From assembly GCF_003545695.1 (NCBI RefSeq), contig NZ_QUZZ01000015.1, positions 1 to 64,000 of the forward strand: a stretch of DNA of 64,000 bases. The letters are read 5' to 3'. Positions within the stretch are counted from its first letter, which is position 1. Every line of letters starts with the position of its first letter. The DNA comes from Taibaiella helva (lineage in GTDB: Bacteria; Bacteroidota; Bacteroidia; Chitinophagales; Chitinophagaceae). The position numbers and the translations under genes are program-made. Of this stretch, positions 1-9,900 are shown piece by piece. The notes under the pieces are model-generated. The model saw nothing but the letters and a program-made list of their open reading frames with translations. It had not been told where the DNA came from and made no database searches.

Positions 1-120
1 GCATACAACAGCATTACCACCGGCATTGGCGGTGCAATCCTGCGCCAGGGCTATGCCTGCGCCCAGGAGCACAGCAGCAGCAGTAAGCAATACCGCCTTT
101 AAAGTAAATTTTGCGTTCAT
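1..120 (-). CDS. Secreted protein, N-terminal 40 residues only
   Basis: Only the 5' end of the gene lies in the window; the rest continues to the left. Reading the minus strand from the ATG at 120 gives a classical Sec signal peptide (basic MNAKFTLK, then a leucine/alanine-rich core, cleavage after ALA) followed by QDCTANAGGNAVVC. A cysteine-started segment of the type 'DAGxDxxVC' commonly opens PKD/Ig-like modules of Bacteroidota T9SS cargo, so an exported surface protein is likely, but function cannot be assigned from 40 residues. Confidence 0.7.
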   Translation of the reverse strand, partial: MNAKFTLKAVLLTAAAVLLGAGIALAQDCTANAGGNAVVC

Positions 121-215
121 TATAGAGAGGGTTTTTTGATGGAAAAAGGGGAAAGCCTGTTGCGCTTCATCCGGTGCTGCTGATGGAAAATATCAACAGC
201 CACAGCCGAACGGGT

Positions 216-223
216 CAAAGATA
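216..223 (-). promoter_or_regulatory. Candidate -7 promoter element of the cut secreted-protein gene
   Basis: On the minus strand this reads TATCTTTG, a match to the Bacteroidota -7 consensus TAnnTTTG, about 95 bp upstream of the ATG at 120. No convincing -33 element was seen. Confidence 0.4.
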
Positions 224-380
224 AAACCGGTTTATATGTATTTCCGGGGTCATAGCATAACCTGAGTGTTTGAGTTCAGGAAGTTGAATCAGCTATTCAG
301 AGGCTGGAAGCCCTTTTCTGGTAATATATGCTTGCCGGGATATTGTGGTTTGCTGATCAGTCCCGTTACTAAAGAATAAA

Positions 381-403
381 AGCCTGTATACGGAGATCAG
401 GCT
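381..403 (-). terminator. Rho-independent terminator of the receiver-like gene
   Basis: Inverted repeat AGCCTG/CAGGCT with an 11-nt loop; on the minus strand it is followed by TTTATTCTTT. The hairpin overlaps the TGA stop codon of the gene ending at 397. Confidence 0.5.
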
Positions 404-774
404 TCTGTGGCTGAAAGCACCTGCAGAATAGCCTCATGTATCTCTTTAATAGCAGCATCTTTCCTGAGACATACGTCGATGGCTCCGGCCAGGCACATCC
501 ACCTGAGATCATCGGTCTTCAGGTCGTCCAGCAACATGATTGTCTTAATATTGGGCTGCAAGGCACGTACATCCCGGAGCATACCCAGGTTGGGGCCGCT
601 ATCCACGGTACCGTCAGAGATCATCAGGCTAACCTTTTCGTGTGTGAGCAGGCGCAGGCATTCCCGGCGGGAACCGGCATGTAGCAAAACGGCGTCAGAA
701 AAAAGAGCGCGGATAGCAGAAGCTATGCCCAAACGCATAATGTTCATCTTGCATGTAATCAAAAAGATCGGCAT
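397..774 (-). CDS. Stand-alone, degenerate receiver-domain protein
   Basis: 125 residues with the layout of a NarL/FixJ-type receiver domain and nothing after it. The N-terminal segment IFLITCKMNIMRLGI aligns with the usual 'ILIADDHxxxRxGI' start, but both acidic metal-binding residues are missing. A candidate phosphoacceptor remains in SLMISDG (Asp near residue 54) and a lysine in CLRKDA near residue 105. There is no HTH output domain before the stop. It may act as a phosphorylation-independent or single-domain regulator, or be a truncated response regulator; the loss of the acidic pair favours a pseudo-receiver. No neighbouring kinase is in the same transcription unit; the divergent kinase at 1198 is the nearest candidate partner. 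Confidence 0.6.
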   Translation of the reverse strand: MPIFLITCKMNIMRLGIASAIRALFSDAVLLHAGSRRECLRLLTHEKVSLMISDGTVDSGPNLGMLRDVRALQPNIKTIMLLDDLKTDDLRWMCLAGAIDVCLRKDAAIKEIHEAILQVLSATEA

Positions 775-1197
775 CTTTCTATATTTAATCCAGGTAAACT
801 TTAGTATACTCCGTAAGGGTACGATATTTTTATTCCAAATTTATACGGTCATCAGACCTGGCAAAAAAGTATAGTAGTAGTTGAAGGCCTCAGTTAAATA
901 ATTACAATCAGGAGAAGGATTATAACTGATCTGGCACGATGCCGGCTGTAGGCATCCGTAACCGCATCCCGGCTTCGCGCTTTGGCAGCTCTTCTTCGCA
1001 TGATGCAAAAGGGCCCTGTCTTTGTGGTTCTTAGCTGAAGATGGTGCTCTTCATAGAAAATGTTCAATAGGGCAATACAATAAGTACTATACCTGTGTGC
1101 ACAGATGAAAGTTGTTGCTACATTTGTACAATAACCTACATTTTATATTATACAGATATAGGTAATACTATCTCAAGCCAATAACCGCAAGTCCAAA
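775..1197. other. Intergenic region between divergent genes
   Basis: 423 bp without a supportable gene. It holds a small hairpin GATGCC/GGCATC at 938-956, the dyad CTGTG-TG-CACAG at 1093-1104 and a -7 promoter match for the kinase at 1119-1126. Nothing else was recognised. Confidence 0.5.
1119..1126 (+). promoter_or_regulatory. Candidate -7 promoter element of the sensor kinase gene
   Basis: TACATTTG matches TAnnTTTG and lies 72 bp before the kinase ATG. The dyad CTGTG-TG-CACAG at 1093-1104 ends 14 bp upstream, where a regulator could sit. Confidence 0.45.
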
Positions 1198-3048
1198 ATG
1201 AAGCACCAGTGGGGTTTTCTACTGATCCTTTTCCTGGGATCGTTCTGTCATACAGCCTATAGCAGGAACACAAAAGATTCAGCAGTCCAGATTTTACACA
1301 GCTTGTCCAATGCCTTTCAGAAAGGGAAATTGCCTGAAAAAGCTTACCTGGATACGATTCCGGTCATCATGCGCAATTGTTTATCGGAGCAGGTTTTTTT
1401 TACCCATAAGGAGCTGCTGGATATGTTGGACCCTTACCGTCAGGTAATATGGAGGGATAAGAAAAATGAAGCGCGTAAGCATGATTACTACGGGATACTG
1501 AGCAACCAGGCGCAGATGTCGGGCAGGGATGGTGAAATGCTTTACTATGCCGAGAAGTTTGATAAGCTGGAGCAGGAAAGCAAGCACCGCCGATCACTTA
1601 CCGCGCTATCGATTATTGCCATCTATTACGAAGGACAGCGCTCCAACGAAAAGATAAAAGCCCTTTATGAAAAAGAAAAAGGCTATTTGCGCGGCATCCC
1701 GGTGATAGCCGATAAGGAAAAGCTGGATAAATACGACCTCGTACAGGCGATAACTTTGCTGGAGCAGTCGGCAAGGGCGCTTTATGAATTGAATGATACG
1801 CTTTCGGGGAAGGAGGCAGAGCGTATCCTGGAGGCAATAGCGGCATTGGCCAAGGCGAAATACAAAGATGACCTTAATGTAATGGCAAGAATTGCCGTTG
1901 CGCAGATACTCTCCTTCTATCGGAGAGCTGTTGCCGAAAATAACGCTCCGCTGATGCGGGAAGCCTTCCAGTGCCTGGACGCCATGCTGTCCGACAAGAA
2001 CACGCTGGAGTATATGAAGCCTTATCTCTACCGCACTATAGCGGATCTAAAAACAGCCTATTATATTCATTATGCCGATATCGACAGCGCTTCCTTTTAC
2101 CTGGGCCGGTACGAGGAGATGGTGAAAGACGATCCGAACCTTTACAGTGTGTTCGTATCAAGAAAATACAAAGCCCGGCTGCTGTATACGGAAGGAAAAT
2201 ATAAGGAAAGCGCCGACACCTATGAGAAGGCCATGAACGCCCTGGATACTTCCCGCACCCTGCTGGTAAGGGATATCGACGACATGATGTACGCCAGGGC
2301 CCAGTCCGAGGAACAGCAAATATTATTGGCGGATGCAGCAGCCCGGAACAAGGAAGCAGAAAAACGGCTCTTCGCAGCCAGCGCCCTTATTGCTTTGTTA
2401 CTGATCGCCGGGTGGTTTATCATACGGTATATACGCAGGAGGCAAAAAAATAGGCTCATGGAATTTAAGCTGAATATGGCGCGCAACATCCATGATGAGA
2501 CCAATCCGGCATTACTGTATGCCAAGGCATTAATAAAAGCTTCGCGGTCTGAGAACGGGAACGGGGAGCTGGTCACTGCCGAGCTGGATAGCCATATAGG
2601 TCATACGATGGCGCTGATCCGAAGCCTGTCGCATGACCTGAAGTCGGATAAACAGTACATCCTGTATGACCTGGTAGCCAAAACAGAGCAAACACTGAAA
2701 AAGCTGAACACGGGAAATGAGTTTGCCATTAGTATTCGATCGGGCATCGATAAAAAACGCTTTATCAGCCATTACCAGTTCTCTCAGCTAATGTCGGTGC
2801 TGAATGAATGCATAACGAATACGATCAAGCATGCATCCTTTGATAAGATCAACCTGACCTTTGCCAATAACGGCAACAAGCTGGCGATCACTTACAGTGA
2901 TAATGGCAAAGGCTGGGAAAGGCATGCAGGCGCGGGAATAGGTATGCGGAACATGGAAGAGCGTATCGCACAGCTGAACGGGGAATGGGAAATAGACAAT
3001 GATTATCCCAATGGCTACCGGATTCATATTTCCTGTTTGCTGAGATAA
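1198..3048 (+). CDS. TPR-containing membrane sensor histidine kinase (NarL-type partner)
   Basis: 616 residues. A signal peptide (1-22) leads to a large alpha-helical, TPR-like sensor region (about 30-385), one membrane helix (about 391-411), then the kinase. The H box is NIHDETNPAL with His432, followed by an ATPase domain with N box (NECITNTIKHA, about 535-545), DNGKGW (Asp568) and GIGMRNMEERI. This is the HPK7-like architecture common in Bacteroidota, where periplasmic TPRs sense a signal and the cytoplasmic end phosphorylates a NarL regulator. The H box has Thr-Asn where most relatives have Gly-(Ile/Leu)-Gly. The regulator gene starts 73 bp downstream, so the two probably form one two-component system. 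Confidence 0.85.
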   Translation: MKHQWGFLLILFLGSFCHTAYSRNTKDSAVQILHSLSNAFQKGKLPEKAYLDTIPVIMRNCLSEQVFFTHKELLDMLDPYRQVIWRDKKNEARKHDYYGILSNQAQMSGRDGEMLYYAEKFDKLEQESKHRRSLTALSIIAIYYEGQRSNEKIKALYEKEKGYLRGIPVIADKEKLDKYDLVQAITLLEQSARALYELNDTLSGKEAERILEAIAALAKAKYKDDLNVMARIAVAQILSFYRRAVAENNAPLMREAFQCLDAMLSDKNTLEYMKPYLYRTIADLKTAYYIHYADIDSASFYLGRYEEMVKDDPNLYSVFVSRKYKARLLYTEGKYKESADTYEKAMNALDTSRTLLVRDIDDMMYARAQSEEQQILLADAAARNKEAEKRLFAASALIALLLIAGWFIIRYIRRRQKNRLMEFKLNMARNIHDETNPALLYAKALIKASRSENGNGELVTAELDSHIGHTMALIRSLSHDLKSDKQYILYDLVAKTEQTLKKLNTGNEFAISIRSGIDKKRFISHYQFSQLMSVLNECITNTIKHASFDKINLTFANNGNKLAITYSDNGKGWERHAGAGIGMRNMEERIAQLNGEWEIDNDYPNGYRIHISCLLR

Positions 3049-3121
3049 GCTATCTGCCCGGTGCTTAGTATGCAGAACCGGATTTTGAAATGAACTTTCA
3101 CCTTATGAACAATAAAGTAAC

Positions 3122-3781
3122 ATGTATAGCTCTGTATTAGTAATAGACGATCATAAAATGGTGGCCAATGGCATCAAGATGCTCCTTGGACCCTTGTTTG
3201 AAAAATTTCATATGGCCCATGACGGCGCAAGCGGTATGAGCAAAGCGCTGCAGCATTTCCCGCAGCTGGTGATCGTCGATTTTCTGTTACCTGATATTAC
3301 GGGCGATCTGCTGGTGCGCGAGCTGAAATGTAAGCTGCCTGCCGCCAGGATGCTGGCCTATTCTTTTTCCTATTCTCCCGATGCGATTATAAAAATGCTA
3401 CAGTCGGGGATCAACGGCTATGTGATCAAGAAAGATGACGACGATGAATTTATCCGTGCGATACACCTGCTCATGGAAGGCCGGGACTACTTTTGTAAGG
3501 AAGCGCGGATACATATCGTGAACCGGTTTTCCGGCTCTTCCGACGATTACATGAACAGCCACCTGATTGCGAATACAAAATTCTCCGGTAAAGAGCTGGA
3601 GCTGGTCCGGCTGCTTTGCAAGCAGAGAACAACAAAGGAGATCAGCAAGCATTTACACCTTTCCGAACGGACGGTAGAGCAGTATAGGAGCAATATCACG
3701 CGCCGCATCGGGGCCAAGAACCTTGCAGGAGTGATAAAATTTGCCTTGCAGCACGGGGTTATCCAATTGGAAGAGCTATAA
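3122..3781 (+). CDS. NarL/FixJ-family response regulator
   Basis: 219 residues. The receiver domain (1-120) has the acidic pair Asp9-Asp10, phosphoacceptor Asp53 (VIVDFLLPD) and the conserved lysine in YVIKKDD. The C-terminal LuxR-type HTH (about 155-215) contains FSGKELELVRLL, TTKEISKHLHLSERTVEQY and a typical dimer helix. It is expected to bind DNA when phosphorylated by the kinase encoded immediately upstream. The gene converges with the START-domain gene on the other strand, with 34 bp between the stops. Confidence 0.88.
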   Translation: MYSSVLVIDDHKMVANGIKMLLGPLFEKFHMAHDGASGMSKALQHFPQLVIVDFLLPDITGDLLVRELKCKLPAARMLAYSFSYSPDAIIKMLQSGINGYVIKKDDDDEFIRAIHLLMEGRDYFCKEARIHIVNRFSGSSDDYMNSHLIANTKFSGKELELVRLLCKQRTTKEISKHLHLSERTVEQYRSNITRRIGAKNLAGVIKFALQHGVIQLEEL

Positions 3782-3815
3782 GCTTTGCTCCGGATCATTA
3801 CTCCCAATACACCGT

Positions 3816-4463
3816 TTAATTCTGTATAAAATCAAGCACGGCATTTTTATAGACCGGTAATTGGAGCTTCTGCTTCATTTTGATAAAGCTGTCGATCGGT
3901 CCCTGGGAGGAGAGGGCATTGACTGCCCAGGCAGGAATGATGCCGCCCGGATCGACCTGCAGGCTGTACGATACTTTTACCCTGCTTTTATCCAGCGGCA
4001 TAATGGTCCAGAGGCCCAAGGAATGATTTACCCTGACAATTCCTTTTTTATTGCCGACCCAGCCGGGTATGGCCGGCGCATTCACAGATACTTCTTTGCT
4101 GATCTTGTCCTGCGATACTTTCACATGAGCAACAAAGTCCCTGTTCTCAAGCGGCCAGGGCAGGCTGACTTCCGAATAATAATACAGTTCGGCAGGAGAG
4201 ACTTGCCGCAGGAGGGTACAGCTCTTGGTATGGGAAACCCAATCTACCGCAGCGGGCACATCGAGCAGCAGGGTAACCAGGGCGGAGGCGGTTGTATACA
4301 GGACGCATTCTACTTTCAGCGCTTTTATTTTAGACCCCGGTACAGACTTCGAATAGACCCTTATTCCTTCTTTTTCCGTAACGAACTTCCAATCGGACTG
4401 AGCCTGCACCGTTAAACCGGCGCAAAGAAGCAGCAAAACCAGGAAGATATAATGACGGCGCAT
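3816..4463 (-). CDS. Secreted START-domain (lipid-transfer fold) protein
   Basis: 215 residues with a signal peptide (1-22, cleavage after VQAQ). The mature part fits a START/Bet v1-like domain: WKFVTEKEGIRVYSK at the start, a central LPWPLENRDFV motif typical of START proteins, and a C-terminal helix FIKMKQKLQ. Such proteins bind a hydrophobic ligand in a cavity; the ligand is not predictable here. The upstream sequence TAACTTTA is one base from the -7 consensus. Monocistronic. Confidence 0.8.
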   Translation of the reverse strand: MRRHYIFLVLLLLCAGLTVQAQSDWKFVTEKEGIRVYSKSVPGSKIKALKVECVLYTTASALVTLLLDVPAAVDWVSHTKSCTLLRQVSPAELYYYSEVSLPWPLENRDFVAHVKVSQDKISKEVSVNAPAIPGWVGNKKGIVRVNHSLGLWTIMPLDKSRVKVSYSLQVDPGGIIPAWAVNALSSQGPIDSFIKMKQKLQLPVYKNAVLDFIQN

Positions 4464-4579
4464 TTTTTGGGCGGTAAAGTTAGGGGCAATTGCTATTGGG
4501 CCGTAAGGTTATCTTTGATAAGGGTATCAGCGCCGTTTATGGAGGAATGCTGCTGATGCCGGATTTAGCGATAGAAAAC

Positions 4580-4611
4580 AAGGGCCGCCTCATGCTGCTG
4601 AGACGGCCCTT
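4580..4611. terminator. Rho-independent terminator after the 717-residue T9SS gene
   Basis: Arms AAGGGCCG and CGGCCCTT, extended by CTCA/TGAG with one mismatch. On the minus strand the stem is followed by TTGTTTTCT, 24 bp past the stop at 4635. Confidence 0.7.
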
Positions 4612-4634
4612 TTATAAGAGTTGATGCACCTGGT

Positions 4635-6788
4635 TTATTGTTTCACCAGCCGTGTCCTGAACACCTTTTCTCCTGTACGAAGCTCTACGATATAAACACC
4701 GGGCAACAGGGTACCAATGTCCATCGTATGTTGCGTTCCCTGGAGCTTGTCCCATTGCAATACTTGCTGTCCCGGCATATTCAGGATGCGGCAAGTGGCC
4801 TTTTGAAGCGGAACTGCAGAGAACAGTGTCACTTTATTCTTTGCCGGGTTGGGTGCCAGCGTTATGCCACCAGCTCCGGCCGCCTCTTCGATGGACATAC
4901 CGGTCACCTGGAGGCAGGCGGAGGTATCCCGGCAATCGCCTTTTGTAAGGATGACGGCGTAGCTGCCGTTCTGTGTCGCGGTATAGCTTTGCTGTGTTGC
5001 CCCGGCTACCGGCTGCTGCTGATCGCAGTTGATCCATTGGTAGGTGGCGCCCGCCTGGGCAGCGCTAAGCACATTCCCGGCCTGGCTTACTGAACGGTCC
5101 AGCACATTCAGCTGTAAGGTAAGGACGACATTGCTGTCGCAGCCGGCGGCGTTGGTAAAGGTTTGGGTATAGGTTCCGCTTTGCGTGTATGTCGTTCCGT
5201 TGAACCGGAAACTATCACAGGCAGATATTGTGAGCGCTGTGGAGAGCGGGCTGCAATTGCCCAGCTTTAAGACAAAGACATTGTTGCTTGCCGCAGCAAG
5301 GTTGAAGATGCCGGGCCCCGGATCAAAGTCGACGGTGTCGGAAAATTCGCTGACAATATGGATGCTGTTATCCAGCGGGCTCAGCGCGATATCTTCGCCA
5401 TTGATCCCGATGCTGTTGCCCTCGCCGCTAACACTGGCCGCCCATACAAAGCGACCTGCCGAATCGAGCTTTGATACAAACAGGGCGCTTGAAGATGCCG
5501 GTGTCAGCATATAGGTAGCGGTATCCGAAGGGTTGAAATCGGCCAATGCGCCATAGGTACCTATGGTATACACATTGCCGGCGGGATCGGCAGTAATCCC
5601 ATAACCAACATCAGCAGTAATGCCGCCCATACCTTTTGCCCAGGCTAAATGGCCGCTGCTGTCCAGCTTGCATACGAATATGTCTGCATCGCCCACGCCG
5701 GTTAAGGTAGAAACGAGGTTTAGGGTTCCTGCACCCGGATCAAAATCGACCGTATCGGAAAATCTACCTGTAATATAGGTATTGCCCGATACGTCAGCCG
5801 CCAGGGCGAAGGGCATCGGGCTGCCGCTGTATATATTTTCAGGAACGCCCATTTGCCTGGCCCATATATAATTGCCGGCCGCGTCCAGCTTGGATACAAA
5901 TATATTCGTTGTCGGCCAGCTGAAAGGGCCGGGGGCCGTGGTCATGTTCGCCACGCCGGCGCCGGGATCAAAGTCCGTAGTCCCGGCAAAGGCGCCCAGC
6001 GTAAAGATGTTCCCGTCGGCATCTGTCCGTATCCCTTTCGAGGTCGTCTGATCGGTACCGCCGATCCTTTTGGCCCATATATAATTACCGCCATTGTCCA
6101 ACCTGGCGATAAATACATCGCCCAGACTGCTGCCGGCTGTGAGATTGTCTACCGCTGCACCGGGATTGAAATCTGCCGTGCCCCTGAAGTTCCCGGTCAC
6201 CAGCACATCGCCCGTGCCGGTCAATGCGATGCCGGTGCTGCCATCGTTTTTGTCTCCGCCGAGCTGCTTTGCCCATACAAATTCTCCGTTGGCGTTCAGC
6301 TTCACCACGAAAACGTCGGTGGTATAGGGATTTCCCCCTGTATTCAGGGTATAGGCGCCCGGCCCGGGATCAAAGTCGACCGTACCGGGCGCGCCGAAAG
6401 AACCGTAAGTGCCGCTGATATAAATATTGCCCGAAGCATCGACGGCTATATCATTGGGTTCAGACATCACATCAGGGCTGCTGGCCTCAAATTGCTTTAC
6501 CCATTCAAAGCCGCCTGCCGCATTCAGCTTCAGCAGGAACACATCCCATCCGGACGAGGTTAAATACTGCGTACCGGGCCCCGGATCGAAATCGGTAATA
6601 TAGCTGAAATGGCCGGCTATATAAACATTCCCTGAGGCATCCACAGCCGTAGCGCCGGCAGCATCGTATCCTTCGCTGCTCAGATGTTTTGCCCAGGACA
6701 GGTCCTGTGCCGGTACGGCAGCAGAACAACAACACAACGCGAGTCCCGCGAGCATCTTCTTTGCTATGGTGAATAAACTTTGTTTCAT
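4635..6788 (-). CDS. T9SS type A cargo with beta-propeller-like 'DFDPGPG' repeats
   Basis: 717 residues. Signal peptide about 1-27. Residues about 30-510 hold around eight repeats of roughly 55-65 residues. Each combines a 'GNVYITG.F' strand, a 'TVDFDPG.G' turn and 'D.FV.KLD..G.FVWAK', the pattern of SBBP/beta-propeller repeat proteins. A short cysteine-containing module (ACDSFRFNGTTYTQSGTYT) follows, then an Ig-like linker and a type A sorting domain beginning ITLAPNPAKNKV and ending in a basic tail. It should be exported by Sec, crossed to the surface by T9SS and there anchored or released. The role is unknown; adhesion or binding is only a guess. It is separated from the next upstream minus-strand gene by 170 bp. 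Confidence 0.8.
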   Translation of the reverse strand: MKQSLFTIAKKMLAGLALCCCSAAVPAQDLSWAKHLSSEGYDAAGATAVDASGNVYIAGHFSYITDFDPGPGTQYLTSSGWDVFLLKLNAAGGFEWVKQFEASSPDVMSEPNDIAVDASGNIYISGTYGSFGAPGTVDFDPGPGAYTLNTGGNPYTTDVFVVKLNANGEFVWAKQLGGDKNDGSTGIALTGTGDVLVTGNFRGTADFNPGAAVDNLTAGSSLGDVFIARLDNGGNYIWAKRIGGTDQTTSKGIRTDADGNIFTLGAFAGTTDFDPGAGVANMTTAPGPFSWPTTNIFVSKLDAAGNYIWARQMGVPENIYSGSPMPFALAADVSGNTYITGRFSDTVDFDPGAGTLNLVSTLTGVGDADIFVCKLDSSGHLAWAKGMGGITADVGYGITADPAGNVYTIGTYGALADFNPSDTATYMLTPASSSALFVSKLDSAGRFVWAASVSGEGNSIGINGEDIALSPLDNSIHIVSEFSDTVDFDPGPGIFNLAAASNNVFVLKLGNCSPLSTALTISACDSFRFNGTTYTQSGTYTQTFTNAAGCDSNVVLTLQLNVLDRSVSQAGNVLSAAQAGATYQWINCDQQQPVAGATQQSYTATQNGSYAVILTKGDCRDTSACLQVTGMSIEEAAGAGGITLAPNPAKNKVTLFSAVPLQKATCRILNMPGQQVLQWDKLQGTQHTMDIGTLLPGVYIVELRTGEKVFRTRLVKQ

Positions 6789-6881
6789 CGTCGTCTCTTT
6801 TTATAATTTAAAAATGAATTGGTTCTTATGATCAATATCTACCCGGCTCCGGGCTCATCGAAAGGACAGCTATACGAGGGT

Positions 6882-6944
6882 GCTTCGGCAAGCTCAGCAA
6901 CCATGGCTTCGATAGGTCCTTCCGGTTCCTGAGCCTGTAGAAGG
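6882..6944. repeat. REP-like imperfect inverted repeat
   Basis: Left arm 6882-6902 (GCTTCGGCAAGCTCAGCAACC) and right arm 6924-6944 are complementary at about 17 of 21 positions. The sequence type (CTGAGC-TTG-CGAAG) resembles short dispersed palindromes found between genes in many bacterial genomes. It lies just past the stop of the 1083-residue gene and may fold in its transcript. Confidence 0.45.
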
Positions 6945-6958
6945 AACAACACCTGTTG

Positions 6959-9900
6959 TCAGCGGATCAGCGTCAGGTCTCCTTTGAATACTTTCTCTTC
7001 GCCGCCGGTGCCACGCAACCGGGCATAGTAGTGATAGGTACCCACATCGGCCGGCCGGCCCTTGTACTGGCCATTCCATCCCTGTGCAGGATCTGTAGTG
7101 AAGAAGACTTCCTGGCCCCAGCGGTTAAACACGCGGAACTCGGCCAGCTTGTGATAGCCGCAGTTACCGATCTTAAACAGATCATTGATCCCATCGCCGT
7201 TCGGCGAAAAAGCATTGGGCATAAAAATGGCATCATGGATATCGATATGCACTGCCGAAGAAGCTTTGCAGCCGTGCTCGCTGTAGCCGGTAACAGTATA
7301 TGTAACAGGGTTCCGGGGCTGAGCGATGGGATGTGCGGAAGCCGGGTTGTCCAGCCCGTCTTCTGGCAGCCACCGGTAGAGGTTGGCGCCGGTAGCCCAC
7401 AATTGTACTTTTTGCCCTGCAGCGATCGTAGTGTCTTTGCTAATTTCCAGTACAACTTCAGGAAACGTTTTGATCGTGAAAGGTAGGGTGGTATCACAAT
7501 CCGCGGCAAGCACCTGTACTTTATAGTGACCGGCGGCAAGCCCTGCAGCAGTATCTCCCTTATCACTGTGCGTCGAGCGGATCAGGCTCCCGGAATCGTC
7601 GTACCAATTGTAAGTATATACATTGTTATTGTCCGGCGCAACGGAGGCAACGGCCATACCAGCAGCAGGGCAGCCTTCAAGGGCCGTCAGTACCGGCAGG
7701 GGAGCGATCTTTACATGGAAGGTATCGGCATCAGGGCAGCCGTCCGCACGCTGGAAGCGGACCACATAGGTTCCGGAAGTGCTCACCCGCGTGCGGAAGC
7801 CGGAAGCCCCGTGCGCCCATGTATAGCCGGTTCCCGAAGTATCGTCGGCCACCAGCTGCACGCTATCCTGGCTGAAGCAGGGGATAGCAACCTGTTCGGT
7901 AACCGGCATAATGAACTTCGCCAGGAAAGCATCGCGCTGGATGCTTAGCTGCCCGCCCAGCACACTCTTAAAGCTTCCCGGAGTTGCTATGCGTGTAGGG
8001 CTGTAAGTGGTACCTGCCACGTAAACGGCAGTACCCTTTGTCGTATTCGCCGCTGCCAGGGAGCAGCCCCAGTCTTCGAACTGTCCGCCGTAATACGTAG
8101 CGTACTCACGGTTACCCGCCGTATCGAATATGCTCAGGTAGGCGGACAGGCTGCTGCCAGTAGTAAAAATGCCGGGATTCTCGGTCTGATAAGCGCAAGG
8201 TGTTGCTAATCCGGCAGCGTCCGAATTGACCAGGAGAAAGATCTTATTGTTATTACAGGCCAGGCCTGCACTCATTTTTCCCGTGTTCCCATAATAGTAA
8301 GTACCCCATCTGCGCTGGCCCTGGCCCGAAAATTTAGCCAGGAAAGAGCCGGCGGCGGGTGATATTGCAGGGAGAAAGCTTCCCGGCGAAGCCACGCTCC
8401 AGGTGCCGTTAATGCTGTTGGTAAAAGGACTGGTATATCCCGCCATGTAGACATTGTTGCTATCGTCGCAGGCTACGGCAAAGCCGCCATCCGGAGCGTC
8501 GCCGCCATAATACGTGCCCCAAAGGCGGTTGCCGGCGCTGTCCCATTTCTGCAGGAAAGCATCGGGTGTACAGTAGGGTGGCCCCCAGGAAGAGAAGGTA
8601 CAGCCGCCGTATTGCGACTGGAAGCTTCCGGTCGTTGCCGCTGAGACCGTAGCGCTGATACCATCGCCGATGGCATAGCCGGTAATATAAATATATTCTT
8701 CCTTGTCTAAGGTAATATCAAAAACTGTGCTGAGGATATTTTCCACATCAGCGATATAGGTGCCCCATCGCTTTTGCCCCTGGGCATTAAAGCAGGTGAG
8801 GAAGCCGGAGTATAATGCTGAGCCCGGACCGGGTGGCACCAGGAAAGCGCCCGGCGTGGCAATGACGTCTGTAGGAGGCAGAAAAGACTGTGATGCCCCG
8901 GCAAGGTATATTTTGCTGCCGTCCTGCGTTACAGCTACTGAGCCGCCTTCTTCCACGCGCGGATTGCCCAGGAAGGTGGACCATTCCCGTGTGCCGTCGT
9001 TCCGGAACTTGGCCAGGTACAAGTCGGGCCAGCCGTAGATGCCGCTTCGTGTCACCTGATAAGCGCCGGGTGTGGCAATGCCGCTGTCGTTAAACGTATT
9101 GCCGGCCATGTAGATATTGCCCAGCGTATCGCAGGCGATAGAATGCCCCCGGCCCGATACCGTGCCCATATAAGCGCCATCTTCGTCCAGGCTGCCGTTG
9201 TACCCGCCGAAATAAGTTCCCCACAAGCGTTGCCCCGATGCATTAAACTTAGCCAGGTAAGCGCAGTTGCCATTGGATAAGGCGACCTGGTGCGTGCCTT
9301 GTGTAGCGATATTATCAATACTCGATGTAGTACCGGAGATATAGACATTGCCCTTGTAATCGGTAATCACGCTATTGCTGTAGGAATAATAGCCCTGAAA
9401 GCTATTCCCGGAATATTGACCCGACTCCATGCCGTTTCCACCGTAATAGGTAGCCCATTGCAGACGCAACGCGGGGTCTATGACCAAAGTACCTTCATAA
9501 TCGCCAACAGCAAAGCCAACGATACCCTTATTCAGCACGAAACGGGAGGCGACGGTATCGCCTTTGTCTTTGCTGTAGCTGTAAGGTTTTTCTTCTTTGA
9601 TGCTGCCCACAGGTGTGGTGGCGATCAGCATGCCACCCTCGATCGCGAGGTCGCCTGCGCCTTCATAGCGCATCTTTATATCTTCTACCCTGGCTCCGGG
9701 ATGAAGGATAAAATCATACTTCAGCGCTTCGCCATGGATATACAATACCCAGTCGATATGGGGGTAAATATTCCTGTAGGTGATCTTACGGCAGGAGGCA
9801 GCCCTGGCCCCGTCCAGGCCATAAGCATAATAAACCGTGGCGTCGGGAAACGGGTCTTCTTTAAGGGCAAGCGCATCGGGGTTACACCCCAATAACGTCA

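Noticed and set aside
9290-9895. 201-codon open frame opposite the SBBP-repeat T9SS protein
   Set aside because: Shadow of a repeat gene with signal peptide and sorting domain; no independent evidence.
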